This document shows, piece by piece, positions 9,647 through 22,297 of a stretch of DNA of 64,000 nucleotides. A model generated the notes under the pieces. The model was not told where the DNA came from. It was given only the letters and a program-made list of their open reading frames with translations, and did not search any database. The stretch lies in assembly GCA_018894105.1 (NCBI GenBank), contig CM032117.1, positions 32,530,501 through 32,594,500 of the forward strand, written 5' to 3'. Within the stretch, counting starts at the first letter, position 1. The number at the start of each line of letters is the position of its first letter. The stretch comes from Jacaranda mimosifolia (Eukaryota; Streptophyta; Magnoliopsida; Lamiales; Bignoniaceae). Both the position numbers and the translations under genes were made by a program.

Positions 9647-12600
9647 TGTAGCACCACATCTCGAGATAACCCCTAAGCTGAGATGTCACTCCAATTCAAA
9701 CTTAAATCGTAATCCATAAGACAGTCAATAGGCCCATAAGAAAATTCTCAAAATTATCAGAGACAACAACCTGCTTTAGCTTATACAAACTACAACAAAA
9801 GCGCTAAATACATTCCCAAAAGTCGACCCATATTATTCAACATAATATATACATATCACGTATCTTGAATTCAAACTTAAGCATAACATAATGTTCAAGA
9901 GAACCCAAAACAAATATAATCAACTATTCTATTGCAAAATAAACCCTCCAATCCAAGCCTAAAGTCTATATCCATCATCAAAACTTATATGAGAAAATCA
10001 AGGATAAAATGGAAAGGCAAGTCCAAAGGACTTAGTGAGGAATAACAATAAGCAGTAGATCCTAAAGGCTCTGCTAAAGAGGAAGCAATTCAACAGATCA
10101 TGAATTAATTGACAATGCAATCAGAACAAGAACGTAATAGAACACAGGCATTAATAAATTCAAGGTTATCAGTAGGCACTAGCTTGGGGCTCAAATGACC
10201 CAGGATTAGTTCGGGAGGAAATACAGACGGCTCGTTCGGCCCGGACAACAGCTCGATCTAGACCAAGAAACTACACCATCCTTGTTGCTCTATGAGCAGA
10301 ATACAAACAATCGGAATACAATCGAAATCAAGCAACACAAGTAACATATGCAGTCCAACAGATCATAACATGACATGCATATCCGATTCTCCTTATTCCA
10401 GTCTGTCTGTCTATTAGTCATTCACAGTCAGTCAAATAGTTAGTCAATCAATTAGTCAGAGAGATAGTTAGTCGTCAGTCAGTCAATCGTCTTACCAAAG
10501 CGTGACAACTTGGTATATGGCAGATGCCTAAGAGTATTCCTAGCACATCGCTGACGCCCAGGTGTTTCCCTGGCATATCGACGATACCTAGGAGTATCCC
10601 TAGCATATTGCTAATACCTAGGAGTATCCCCAGCGTGTCTCTTGATTTCTACTTATTTCGTCTAAACCAAATAAAAGTCCAAGCAAAACAGCTCAATACA
10701 AGTACGATGCCTAAACGGAATGCCCTGCACATCGCCGATGCCCAAGGTTGCTGACGCCTAAGGGGAACCCTCAATGTGTCACAGGCATCTGAGCATTCTG
10801 TTGGGATTAGCACTCAGCCTAAACATATCTCCAAGCATATATCCAGAATCAATAAATGAATTGCCGACAAGGCAACACAGTGTCAGATAAATAGGATAGT
10901 AACAGGACAATTTTAGGTAACGGGAAGGTAACAAATAGCATATGAGAGTTTTGGATGCCAGAACAAACAAACTAAGCTCTTATCAGAAGCACAGTCAACA
11001 GAATAACCCTCACAGTATTATACTCATCAATATACGGATAACTATCGAGATTTCAAGCAATTCACATATGTCAATAATCAGGATACAGTACAATACAGAA
11101 ATTAGTTTAACCTTCATAAGGGCTTATCATAAAACAGATAGGTATATAACCAAGTGCCAATTGGCAGACCTTTATAGGGTTTTTGAAACGGATAACAGAC
11201 AGGTTCGAACATCAATCAATACAAGTACCAAAGCGGTAGGCCCTCACCTTAAAAGCCTCGAAATGCAGTCACAACCTACTGGTCTGCGGGACCCATTTCT
11301 TCATCAACTAACCAAAAGATTAAATCTACGGTTAAAGTACTTGAAGACCCTATAATCACAATTACACGAATAATATTCTAAAATCGATAATAATTCTGTC
11401 AATATAGTATTTATGGTTTGATTGATATCATCGTTACGGAACGCGCTAAATATGACGGTAATACAAGAATAAAATTAGGTCTTTAATCAAGTTAATTTTG
11501 CGACAATATACTAAATTAATAACAACAATCCAATAATCCTAATAACCCAGTTTTATTACTTTAGTCTCAATTCCACAAAATTAGGGTTTAATCACTTAAT
11601 TATCTCAATTATCCCGAAGTTATCATGTGATAATACAAATCTGGGCCCCTTAATACATACAATCGCACATGCATGGTCCATATATGGATTCTAATACCAA
11701 ATCCTTTCATCTTTTGACATAGTACAAGATTTGGTAAAAATAAACAATACAAAAGCTTTAAACCCAAATCCGGTCATTACCCAAGATCCTTATCGGGACT
11801 TCAAAATCACAAACTAATTACACCACCACGATCGTTGTGAAGAGGCGAAGATTCTGCCTCAGCTCCTCCACCATGCCGCTGCCGGAAATGGCCAACACCA
11901 CCACCAATCGATACCTTTCGACTTAACCAAAAAGACACCCAAGTTAATTTCTGCATCCACCATAAACTCGCCACTCAATTAGTCGGAAAAACACCACAGT
12001 GTCGCTACTCACCGCCGTGCCTATTTTTTTCAATTCCGCCCGCTCCAGTGGTCTGTTTCCAAAACGAAGACATCTGCATGATCTTTGAGTTGAGCCCTAC
12101 AAAAACCAGTAGTCCAATCTAAGCTTCAGTCACTGGTGACATCACAACCACCACCTCCATCATGAGCTCACTTTTGGCTTCAAATTTTTGGTGATTCACT
12201 GGTAGTTTCTCGTCAAACTTGGTACCATTGTGTTCCTCATGTCGAGAGGAAGAGATTGATTTATAATTTGTTGGGTTTCATTGCTACTGGGAAGAAATTG
12301 CCGGAGGAAGTTGACAGGGGTGCATGTGGGAATGTAGAAAATTCTGTGGAGGGGGGTTGAAATGCTATATAGAAGGGTTATTTTCTTGAATTACAGATAG
12401 ACCCCAAAAGTTCTGCTTCGCCTTCAATTAAGTCTTCCAAAGTTCTTCTATCTTCTAATTGAGCCCCCAACTATATTAGTGCCTTACATTCACCATTCAA
12501 CCAAAAATAATCTCACTTTGACCCACAAAACTTTCCAAAGGTTGGTCAATCAAGTTTCCTCAAATTGCAATTCAACCCCAAAACTTTTAATTTTCAAGCA

Positions 12601-12704
12601 ATTAAATCCTTCTTATTTATTTTTCGAGCCCTAAAATTTGACCTACCAATATCTTGATTTCTAAATCCTTATTTTCTCCAAATACCTAATTCAGGGGTGT
12701 TATA
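9647..12704 (-). repeat. 3' LTR of the gypsy element
   Basis: It runs from TGTAGCACC to GGTGTTATA on plus and is similar end to end to 16141-19280. It contains GTCA/AGTC-rich low-complexity DNA (10400-10500) and a 30-bp minisatellite. Small open frames within it are not conserved between the two LTRs. Confidence 0.85.
10524..10645. repeat. 30-bp minisatellite in 3' LTR, four units
   Basis: Units follow the pattern CCTAGGAGTATCCCTAGCAT plus about ten variable bases. Four copies are seen here and five at 17050-17200 in the partner LTR. A related set of about 31-bp units follows at 10706-10790. Confidence 0.8.
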
Positions 12705-12719
12705 GACTTCCCTCTTAAC
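12705..12719 (-). other. polypurine tract of the gypsy element
   Basis: On minus the sequence GTTAAGAGGGAAGTC lies directly before the 3' LTR, the expected place and composition for plus-strand priming. Confidence 0.6.
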
Positions 12720-13074
12720 AGAATCTGGTCCCTAGATTCTCACCTGAGTACTGTTCCTAACTGGTAAAAAATGAGCAGATTCGATCAATCGGGGTCTACA
12801 TTCTCTTTCGCCTCATTCCACCAAACTTGCCTTTTCAAGTCCCGATATATCTTCGTGCCTCTCATATGCATTATGTATCTTTACTTGTATGCCTCATCTA
12901 ACAATCTCTCATTTATTTCTTCCGGCACACATATTTTCTTACGGAAAGAAGAATACCTTGACTATCGGTATTAAACTTAGACTCTTCAGAACTTCCAACC
13001 ATTTTATTCTGTTTCATTATCCATATATCATTGACTTGGGCTCGTCGCATTTCATTCTATAATTCAGACCGCAC

Positions 13075-15784
13075 TTATTTCTGCAATCCTACTTGCTGTA
13101 TTAATTTCAGCACAACACCCGTTCTTAAGCTTTCTGATGCTTCTGCTGCCAATAAGTGAGCCATTCCAACCCTTCGGCTCAAGGCATTGGCCACTATATT
13201 TGCCTTTTCGGGTGATAGGTGATGGAAGAATCGCAGTTTTCTAGAATTTTCATCCATCAACATTCTCTCATGTTCAGATCCTCATTCCGGTCAAATGGTT
13301 GACCTTTTTGAGTTAATTTAGTCAACAAGCCAACTATTTTAGAAATGTCCTGCACAAATTTTCAATAATAGCGGAAAAGACCTAGGAAACTACAGACTTC
13401 TGTCTCATTTTTCGGTTCTTTCCAGTCAGCTATCGCCTCTATCTTAGAGGGATCAACCTCTACTCCTCCTTGGGAGATAATATCCCCAAGAAAAGCCACT
13501 TTCTCTATCTAGAATTTTCACTTATAAACTTTGCATACAGTTGATGCTTTCTCTCTGGGCTCTGAGAATCATGTGTAAGTGCTTTGCGTGGTCTTCTTTA
13601 GTCTTCAGCTGGTAGTACCCTTGCTCCAACTCCAGCTTTGAGAAGATTCTTGTCCTCATAAAAGGTCAAACAATTCTTCTACGTAGGTTAGATGAGTAAT
13701 GAGCTTAATTCTTCTGGAAATACCTTTGAGTATTTAGCCCCCACTTCCATTTCCTCGATTTTTAATCTGGGTCTCGAGGTTTGTTGATAAGATACACCAA
13801 GAATCCTCGCCCGTCTTTTCCCAAAATCTCTCTAGACTCTAGCACAGATATAACTGCCATCAGGAAAGCATTATTTGCAGAAGGGCGTGTTGGTATTGGT
13901 ATCTCATCTCCAAGTGTGATATATTTGGTGTAGTAGTTCCCCTGTGCCTGATGACTATATAGCCAGTCCCTTATGATACGGGGAGTAATGAGCTCAATTC
14001 TTCCAGAAATACCTTCAAGTATTTAGCCCCCACTTTTATTTCCTCAATTTTTAATCTGGGTCTCGAGGTTTGTTGATAAGATACACCAATAATCCTCTCC
14101 CGTCTTTTCTCAAAATCTTTTTGGTCTCTAGCGCACATATAACTAGCATCAGGGAAGCATTATTTGCAGAAGGGCGTGTTGATATTGGTATCTCATTTCC
14201 AAGTGTGATGTATTTGGTGTAGCAATTCACCTGTACCTGATGACTATACAGCCAGTCCTTTTCGAGTATCACATCGTACTCTTGGAGAGGCATCTATATG
14301 AGGTTGGCTAGATATACCCCATCCCCAATCATCATTTGAGCGAATTCTGATCATGGTGTCTGTTATTAACCTTATTTCTAAGGGTATTTGAACTTCTTTT
14401 TGATAAATCATAGTCCCGGGTTGCATATTTAGTTCGAGGAAATGCGACAGATATGAACGAATGTAAATACCAGGATCATATAAGACATTATCATAGATTT
14501 CAAAAATAGAAACCATACATTCTATCACCTTATTAAGATCCGGTGCTTCTTTTCTAGTCAGAGCGTAGGCACGAACCCACATCTTTTATTCCCCACCAAT
14601 TCCTGCCACTTGCATTCCTTTCCCTACAAATACGGGGCCTCTCCCTTTGGGGCAATCTTTCAGGAAGTGCTGATCGCTTCCACAGCCCCAGCACCTACCC
14701 TATTTCTTCCAGCATTCTGATTCCTCATGGCTAGATGTTCCACAAAATCCACATTGCTTTTGTGGCCTCTCTTGAATCAAATTTGCCATCTCGCCAGATT
14801 GAAGGACTTGTTGGGCAGTGCTTCCAACCTAAAGCCTTGGTTGCTTTCTTTCGGCATTACTTTGCCCATCGAGGTGCATATTTTCCTTTCAGCCCCTAAC
14901 CTCAATTTTTTCAGATCTCTTACAGCTCTAACTTAAGTTGCAGTGCATTGCTTACTGCTTGGTTGAAGTTTGACAACTCGCAAGTGGCCAGACCCTTTCT
15001 CAATTCTGGCCGCAACCCTTACACAAGCCATTGGGTATGTCAACCTTCATCATTTTGCATGTAGGAAGCATATTGTATCAGCCGGCTAAAAGTAGCCTCG
15101 TACTAACTTACAGATTGTGCCCCCTGTATAAGGTCCATAAATTCTCTTTCCCTTGCTTGCTTCACCACTTATGGCACATATTTACTCTTGAAGTCTTGGG
15201 TGAAATTCTCCCAAGTTCGGTAGGTTCCTTCAGCTGTCCACCTTCGATCAAATCATCTTCCAAAAACTTTGGGTGGAACCTTCCAGAAAAAATGTGGCAA
15301 ATCGAACCCTCTGCTCATCTACATAATGCAGTGTCTCAAAAGTATTCTATAAACTCTCAATCCATTCTTCAGCGCTTCTATCATCAGGGCCTCCTGAGAA
15401 CTTCAGGGGCTAAAAAAGTAGGAACCATTCTAACGCCCAATCTTCAGCCATCTCATTGGCAACTCTTGCTCCACCACATGACTGTTGACCCTATGGCACA
15501 AATCTCGGTCCCTTCTGATACGTAGGGTCTGTTAGCTGACCCACTGAAGGGGTTTGCGAAACCTCTTCTTCTTGCATGGCTTGTAGATAAGTAGGTCTCT
15601 CTCGTCTTGGAGCCCGTCGGTTATTGACTCGTCGCCTTGAAGGTCTTCCCCATCGTCCAGTTCTGGGCAGAGCAAGTACACCGAAACTTCCTTGCAACGC
15701 CATCAACTCTAACTCCTCCAAACTTCTAAGAATAAAAGAAAGAGAAGGATTAGATGGAAGTAAACCAAACTCATAGATATACAA
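13075..15784 (-). pseudogene. gypsy gag-protease-RT-RNase H remnants
   Basis: Reading minus from the right: a gag capsid-like block with FATFFLEG and SFWKMI (about 15250-15330); two zinc knuckles of form CX2CX4HX4C (CGFCGTSSHEESEC and CWGCGSDQHFLKDC, about 14660-14760); a retropepsin-like block (AYALTRKEAPD, DVILEKDWLYSHQVQVNC, 14200-14582); a reverse-transcriptase C-terminal block (FLGDIISQGGVEVDPSKIEA, SFLGLFRYY, 13350-13500); and the RNase H end (HHLSPEKANIVANALSRR, 13140-13215). Frames change repeatedly and stops are frequent. The RT active-site region and the whole integrase are missing, so at least two deletions occurred. It is not functional. Confidence 0.85.
13694..14271 (-). repeat. 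tandem direct duplication, 289-bp unit, in gypsy protease region
   Basis: GAGTAATGAGCT starts both copies (13694 and 13983), and GCCAGTCC ends both (13962 and 14251), all offset by exactly 289. The copies are clearly diverged, so the duplication is not recent. It repeats the DNA encoding the protease C-terminal block. Confidence 0.85.
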
Positions 15785-16126
15785 GTCTTAATTATTCTAT
15801 GATATATGACAAGATCCTATAGACATCCTGCATTACTCAAACTCATCTTACTAATATCAACTGATCATATTCATCTTAAATCCTTGAATCACATAGGAGT
15901 TTCTTAGCACGCAAAATACCCAAAATACTTGGAATTCAGCTCAATTCTACAGTTCAGTGCTCAATCTTCGGAAGTGAAGATTACAATATGGCCGGCCGGC
16001 CAAGGTGAAATCTCCTACTTCCTGGTATTAAACACTATACCCAATGATCAAGGCTCAAACTAATCAAAACAAAATGTTGATATGAATCCCAATAACATTC
16101 AATACCAAGGTCATCGATAAACCTAA

Positions 16127-16138
16127 GCTATAATACCA
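16127..16138 (-). other. tRNA primer-binding site of the gypsy element (degenerate)
   Basis: On minus TGGTATTATAGC lies just after the 5' LTR. It differs at a few bases from TGGTATCAGAGC, the usual plant initiator-Met tRNA complement. Confidence 0.6.
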
Positions 16139-16140
16139 CC

Positions 16141-19100
16141 TATATGGCACCCCATCTCGGGATAACCCTAAGCTGAGATGCCACTCCAATTCAAACTTAA
16201 ATCGTAACCCATAAGACAGTCAGTAGGCCCATAAGAAAATTCTCAAAATCATCAAAGACAGCAACCCGCTTCAACTTATACAGACTACGACAAAAGCACT
16301 AAATACATTCCCAAAAGTCGACTCATATTATTCAACATAATATATACTTATCACATATCTTGAATTCAAACTTAAGCATAACATAATGTTCAAGATAACC
16401 CAAAACGCATATAATCAACTATTATATTGCAAAATAAACTCTCCAGTCCAAGCCTGAAGTCCATATCCATCATTAAAACCTGTATGACAAAATCAAGGAT
16501 AAAACGGAAAGGTAAGTCCAAAGGACTTAGTGAGGGATAACAATCAGTAGTAGATCATAAAGGCTCTGCTGAAGAGGAAACAATTCAACATATCATGAAT
16601 TAACTGACAATGTAATTGGAACAAGAACGTAACAGAACACAGGCATTAATCAATTCAAGATTATTAGTAGGCACTAGTTGGGAGTTGTGACTGTCGGCTC
16701 GAACGACCTGAGATCGTCTCAATCAAATCAGTTCGGGAGGAAATACAAACGGCTCATTCAGCGAACAACCCAGGATCGTTTCAATCAGATCAGTTTAGGA
16801 GGAAATGTAGATGGCTCATTCGACCCAGACGACAACTCGATCTAGACCAAGAAACTCACCATCCTTGTTGCTCCATAAGCAGAATATAAACAATAGGAAT
16901 ACAATCAAAATCAAGCAACCCAAGTAACATATGCAATCCAACAGATCATAACATTACATGCATATCCGATTCTCCTTATTCCAGTCAGTTAGACAGTCAG
17001 CCAGATAGAGTCAGTAGTCTTACCAAAGCGTGACAGTTTGGTACATGGCAGATGCCTAGGAGTAGCCCTAGCATATTGCTGACGCCCAGGAGTTTCCCTG
17101 GCACATCGCCAATACCTAAGAGTGTCCCTAGCATATCACTGACACCTAGGAGTATCCCTAGCATATTACTGACACCCAAGAGTATCCCTAGCATGTCTAT
17201 CGATTTCTTCTTATTCTGTCCAAACTAAATAAAAATCCAAGCAAGACAACTCAATACAGGTACGATGCCTAAGCGGAACGCTCAGCACATTGTCGATGCC
17301 CAAGGGGAACACTCGGCACATTGCTGACGCCTAAGAGAAACCCTCAACATGTCACAAGCATCCGAGCATTCTGCTGGGATTGGCACTCGGCCTAAACATA
17401 TCTCCAGGCATATATCCAAAATCAATAAATGGATTGCCGACAAGGCAAAAAAGTGTCCGACAAACAGAAAAGTAACAAATAACAGGACAATATTAGATAA
17501 CAAGACGGTAACAAATAACAGATGAGAGGTTTGGGTGCCAAAAAAGACAAACTAAGCTCATATCAAAAGCACAGTCAAATGAACAACCCTCACAGGGGTA
17601 TACTCATCAATATACGAATAACAATCCAAATTCAAGTAATTCACAGATGTCAATAATCAGGATGTTGTACAGTACAGAAATCAGTTTAACCCTTTCAAGG
17701 GCTTATTATAATAACATATAGGCATAATCAAGTGCCAGACTAGTAGACCTTCACAGGGTTTTTGAAATGGATACCAGATAGGTTCAGTCAATACAAGTAC
17801 CAAAATGGTGGGCCCTCACCTTAAAAGCCTCAAAATGTTGTCACAACCTACTGGTCTGTGGGATCCACTTTTTCGTCACCTAACCAAAAGATTAAATCCA
17901 CGGTCAAAGTCCTCGAAAGACCCTATAATCATAATTACACGAATAATATTCTAAAATCAATAATAATTCAGTCAATATGATAGTTAGGGTTAGATCAATA
18001 TCATCATTATGGAATGTGCTAAATATGTCGGTAATATAGGAATATAATTAGGTCCTTAATAATCAAGTTAATCTTGCGACAATATACTAAATCAATAATA
18101 ACAGTCTAATAATCTTAATAATCCAGTTTTATTACTTTGGTCTCAAATTCACAAAATTAGGGTTTAGTTACTTAATTATCTCAATTATCCCAAAGTTATC
18201 ATGTGATAATACAAATCTGGGCCCAGTAATACATACAATCGCACATGCATGGTCCATACATGGATTCCAATATCAAATCCTTTCATCTTTTGACATAGTA
18301 CAAGATTTGGTAAAAATAAATGATACAAAAGCTTTAAACCCAAATCCGGTCATTACCCAAGATCCTTATCGGAACTTCGAAATCACAAACTAATTACATC
18401 GCCACAATCGTTGTGAAGAGGCAAAGATTTTACCTCAGCTCTACCGCTGTGCTGCCGCTGTCGGAAATAGCCAACACCACTACCAATTGATGCCTTTCAG
18501 CTAAACCAACAAGATGCCCAAGTTAATTTTTGCATCCGCTGTCGAATCGCCGCTCAATTAGCCGAAAAACACTACAGGGCCATCGCTCGCTGCAACGCCT
18601 GTTTTTCTTCAATTTCGCCCACTTACGTGGTCTGTTTACAAAATTGAAAACACTTGCGTAATCCTTGACCTGAGCCCAACAAAACGCAGTACTCAAATCC
18701 AAGCTTTAGTCGCCGGTGACATCGCGGCCACCACCTCTATCACGAGCTCACATTCGAATTTAAATTTTTGATGATTCACAGGTGGTTTCACATCAAACTT
18801 GGTACCGTTGTGTTCCTCACGTCGAGAAGAAGAGATTGATATATAATCTGCTGGGTTTCGTCGCTGTGGGTAAGAAATTGTCAGAGGAAGTTGATAGGGG
18901 TGCATACGGGAAATGTAGAAAATTCGAGAGGGGGGTGGTGCTATATAAAGGGATATTTTTTGTAATTATAGATTAACCCCAAAAGTTTTGCTTCATCTTC
19001 AATTAAGTCCTCCAAAGTTCTTTCCATCTTTCAATTGAGTCCCCAACTATACTAGTGCCTCACTTTCACCCATTTGAGTAAAAATAATCTCACTTTGACC

Positions 19101-19280
19101 TACAAAACTTTCTAAAAGTTGGTCAATCAAGTTTCCTCAAATTGCAATTCGACCCCAAAACTTTAATTCTCAAGCAATTAAATCCTTCTTATTTATTTTT
19201 CAAGCCCTAAAATTTGACTATCCAATATCTTAATTTCTAAATCCTTGTTTTCTCGAAATACCAAATGGAGGGGTGTTAGA
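16141..19280 (-). repeat. 5' LTR of the gypsy element
   Basis: Counterpart of 9647-12704 with many substitutions and small indels, so the insertion is old. It ends GGTGTTAGA next to GATTT. It should hold the promoter on minus, but I see no decisive TATA element. Confidence 0.85.
17050..17360. repeat. minisatellites in 5' LTR (30-bp, five units; 31-bp, three units)
   Basis: Five 30-bp units of the CCTAGGAGTATCCCTAGCAT type run to about 17200. A second related set of about 31 bp (GATGCCCAAGGGGAACACTC type) lies at 17265-17360. Because the unit length is a multiple of three, an open frame of ten-residue repeats appears on minus, which I regard as spurious. Confidence 0.8.
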
Positions 19281-20565
19281 GATTTTATTCGTTTAAAGAA
19301 TGATTTATTATCTTATATTTTATGTAGCATACATGATAAGCATAGTAAAATATTTTATACAGAAACAATGATTAATTTTTTATTTCTTTATTTGTAAAAA
19401 AAAAATTATCTAAACCATAATTAAATTAAATATAGTAAAATTTTAAATTTTAAATTATTGCTCGATGCAATGCTGGGATTAAAAGCTAGCTATTAAAAGG
19501 ATTGAGGTGTTATATAAAAATAAATAAGTATTTATTTTATATCATATTCTTGGGACGAGAGAAGGAAATCGCTTATTAGCTTATTGAAATGCTATGATTG
19601 ATTTTGGCAAAATCTTTTAAAATATATTTTTGGAGTTAAACTCACCATGATTTTTTATTTTATTTATTCTAAAAATTTAATAAATATGTTAAAATTATTA
19701 AAAAGATTGTAACATTATATAAAAATGAAATAAATATTTTTTATTTTATATTTTACAATTTTCAGCACATGTGTAAAATGTGCCAAAAAAATCACTGGTT
19801 ATTTATTAAATTAGAGGAGTTTAAAATAATTATTATCATATGTTTTCAACATATCATTGGTATTAATCATATTCAAAAAATATAATATTAGGGTACTTTT
19901 TTCTTTTCTTTTTTTTTCTTTTATCCTTTTTCTCAACCTTCTTTTCCATTCCTATCATATTTTTAAATTTCTCTTATGCCACTTGTTTAATAATTTTTCT
20001 TTTATCCATCATGAATTCAAATTAAAATTAATTAAAAATATGTTGTCGTACAAAATAAATTGCTACATGTTTTTTATTTATAAGTAAAAAATGTATGATC
20101 ATCTTTTTTATATTTTCCTCTCTCTATTGTTTGTTTTTTGTCAAAAAAATGTTTTTACTGTGAACCTAACCTACTCGTCGGACAAAGTCCACTGAGCCAA
20201 ATAATTGATTATCAATGTTGATGGTGCTATCCAAATCAGATTCCAGAGGATTCCAGTCTTGCTCCAAAGCTTAAGCTTCTTCATTATCTTTCATCTGCAA
20301 GAGCAAAAACTTACTGCTTCATACTTGATAGAACTTGTATTTGTCTGTATCTATGCAATACATATGCACTCACACACATACATCATATAAAAACAATATG
20401 ACGCTGTGCGTGTTTCTATGACTGCTAAGCAGGATAAGAATATTGTTACCTTCTCATCTAGTTCTTCAGAAAAAAGTTCCCACCATAATGAAATGTTGGC
20501 TCCATAATAGCCTCGATACTATGTTTCAATTCCCAATATTCAATTCCCATTTATGATCTCATCTT
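19281..20565. other. AT-rich intergenic DNA with a duplicated segment
   Basis: 19549-19698 is a diverged copy of 2295-2430. The rest is T-rich with no recognisable gene. 20501-20575 is the left arm of an inverted repeat described separately. Confidence 0.5.
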
Positions 20566-20575
20566 TTGAAAACTT
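20501..20575 (+). repeat. left arm of 75-bp inverted repeat (partner 21474-21549)
   Basis: The reverse complement of 21474-21549 matches closely, sharing ATAGCCT, ATACTATG, AATTCCCAAT, CAATTCC and CATCTTTTGAAAACT in order. The right arm lies inside the copia LTR, so this arm is probably an inverted piece of that LTR beside the copia tail. Confidence 0.75.
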
Positions 20576-20619
20576 ATTTTTCAAATTGTCACACTACCTT
20601 ACACAAGGATTTCTTGAAA

Positions 20620-20772
20620 TCGATCATTATAGAATACACAGGAGATGACCGAGTGGAGAGAGTTACCTCGTTACAAAATATAACAGATCCACTGACTAAG
20701 CCTTTATCACAAAAGGTCATTGAAGGACATCTTGAGAAGATGGGTCTTAAGACTATGGGGAATTGGCTTTAA
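20620..20772 (+). pseudogene. Ty1/copia pol C-terminus (RNase H end)
   Basis: The frame ends in NITDPLTKPLSQKVIEGH, LEKMGLKTMG, NWL and a stop at 20770-20772. This is the characteristic tail of copia polyproteins after RNase H. It joins unrelated DNA upstream, so the rest of the element is missing. The LTR begins 15 bp after the stop. Confidence 0.8.
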
Positions 20773-21473
20773 GGTAAGTGACATATTGTTGGAATAGTAC
20801 CTTGCAAGCCAATTAGATTAGCTTTGTAAACTATTTCACTTGTGATACAATCCTGATTGTGTGATATTCATTATATGGTCATCTTCATCTTATGCTCATT
20901 AATACTTCACTTACACTTGGTTGAAGCCCTTAGATCACACAGGACTATGGGACTTGGTCATGCATTGGGTAGTGATCATGGAATAAGTATTACACGGTTC
21001 TGATCTTAAATCTTCCAAGTTATAATCTTATGAGAAATGGCATAAAAAATTCGGATAGACTTGCACTAACGATGCATAAATCGAAGGGTTAGATATTACT
21101 TCGTTCCATGAGCAATCCTATATGTGATATGGATGCTTGTTAGAGAATAAGGCACTGAAGGCCCACCCGGAGAGTCCACTAAATAGCCGTAGTAGCAAGT
21201 TCTCCAGCTTACGCTAGTGCATATTATTAGTGCTCTAAGTTGAGGATCCATGGTAACATTGTATTTAGGTCCTCATGCCTTGACTCTTCCTTGCCCATGT
21301 AGCAGGTTGTTCGAGTTGAAGTTGGGTGTGAGCTACTTAGACATGGAGGTTTGTGAGATCCAAGATTAAATCTGACTCCTCATCTTTGTGAAGAGTGAGT
21401 GCATCTCCTATGTATTCTATAATGATTGATTCCAAGAAATCTTTGCACAAGGTAGCACGACAATTTTAAAAAG

Positions 21474-21549
21474 GAGTTTTCAAAAGATGAGGCCATAAAT
21501 TGGAATTGAGAATTGGGAATAGAGACATAGTATTAAGGCTATTAAGGAG
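21474..21549 (-). repeat. right arm of inverted repeat (partner 20501-20575)
   Basis: See the left arm; about 76 bp lying in the copia LTR. Confidence 0.75.
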
Positions 21550-22227
21550 TCGTCAAATATTTTGCTCTAGGACTCTTTCGGGAGACAGGAGATGGAAGGA
21601 CCGTATTTGCATAGTATTCGTAAAGCTATAATGGTTCTCCAAAAGCATTTATTTTGGCTAATTAGTTGGGCTCCATGGGCTTGAGGTTGGACATCGACCA
21701 TGGAGATTGGGTACTCTTCAATTAATGGAGATTAATTGAATTTAGTCGGCTAGTTTAAAGGAGTTTAAACTAAAATGAATATATAATATTCAAAAGTCAC
21801 AAGGAGTTGTGAGCCCACCTCCAATGAATGGTAGAACCTATTGGGTCACACACAAAAGCTAATTGCCTATCCTAATTCATTGAGGAATTTTTCTAAGTTT
21901 GAGGAAATTCACTCCTAGTGACCAATTTTGTAGTGACCGAAAATTGAGGTCAACTTTGTCTTGATTAATTTAACTATTAAATTGATCAACTAATTTAAAA
22001 AGTTAAATTAGACCATTAATTAAGGAGTTAATTATTTGGTGCCACGTGATCATCAAGTGGTCAAGTTAGCTTAAAGAGTTAAGTTAACAATTCTTAGCTT
22101 AAAGAGTTAAGGTAGTTGACTTAAGAGCTAAGTCAAGGATTAATTAATTAAATTAAAGTGTTTAATTTAATTAATGAGAGGAATATATATTTTGGTGTGA
22201 AAATTCAAATCATAGATTCATTTGGTA

Positions 22228-22297
22228 TGCATTTCAATTACATTTGGAATCTATTTTAATTAATTTGAAATTAGATTCCAAATGTAATTGAAATGCA
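22228..22297. repeat. perfect 26-bp inverted repeat, 18-bp loop
   Basis: Arm 22228-22253 (TGCATTTCAATTAC...) is the exact reverse complement of 22272-22297 (...TAATTGAAATGCA). It lies within the copia LTR, about 100 bp upstream of the TATA-like site. Single-stranded or transcribed, it would form a long hairpin. Confidence 0.9.

Larger units (their letters stand above)
9647..19280 (-). mobile_element. Ty3/gypsy retrotransposon, gutted interior, long LTRs
   Basis: Two related ~3.1-kb direct repeats (9647-12704 and 16141-19280) bound a 3.4-kb interior whose gag-pol traces are all on minus, so the right repeat is the 5' LTR. GATTT flanks both outer ends as a 5-bp target duplication. In sense the LTRs begin T(G/A)TAACACCCC-like, as in many chromovirus-type gypsy elements. 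A degenerate initiator-Met tRNA binding site follows the 5' LTR, and a purine tract precedes the 3' LTR. Integrase is not found. Lineage (Tekay/Del type) is inferred from LTR ends and motif style only. Confidence 0.85.

Noticed and set aside
10942..11355. 137-codon open frame on plus
   Set aside because: It lies in the gypsy LTR; the matching DNA at about 17540-17900 does not preserve the frame.
16997..17194. Open frame of ten-residue repeats on minus
   Set aside because: It results from a 30-bp minisatellite inside the LTR; the partner LTR does not keep the frame.
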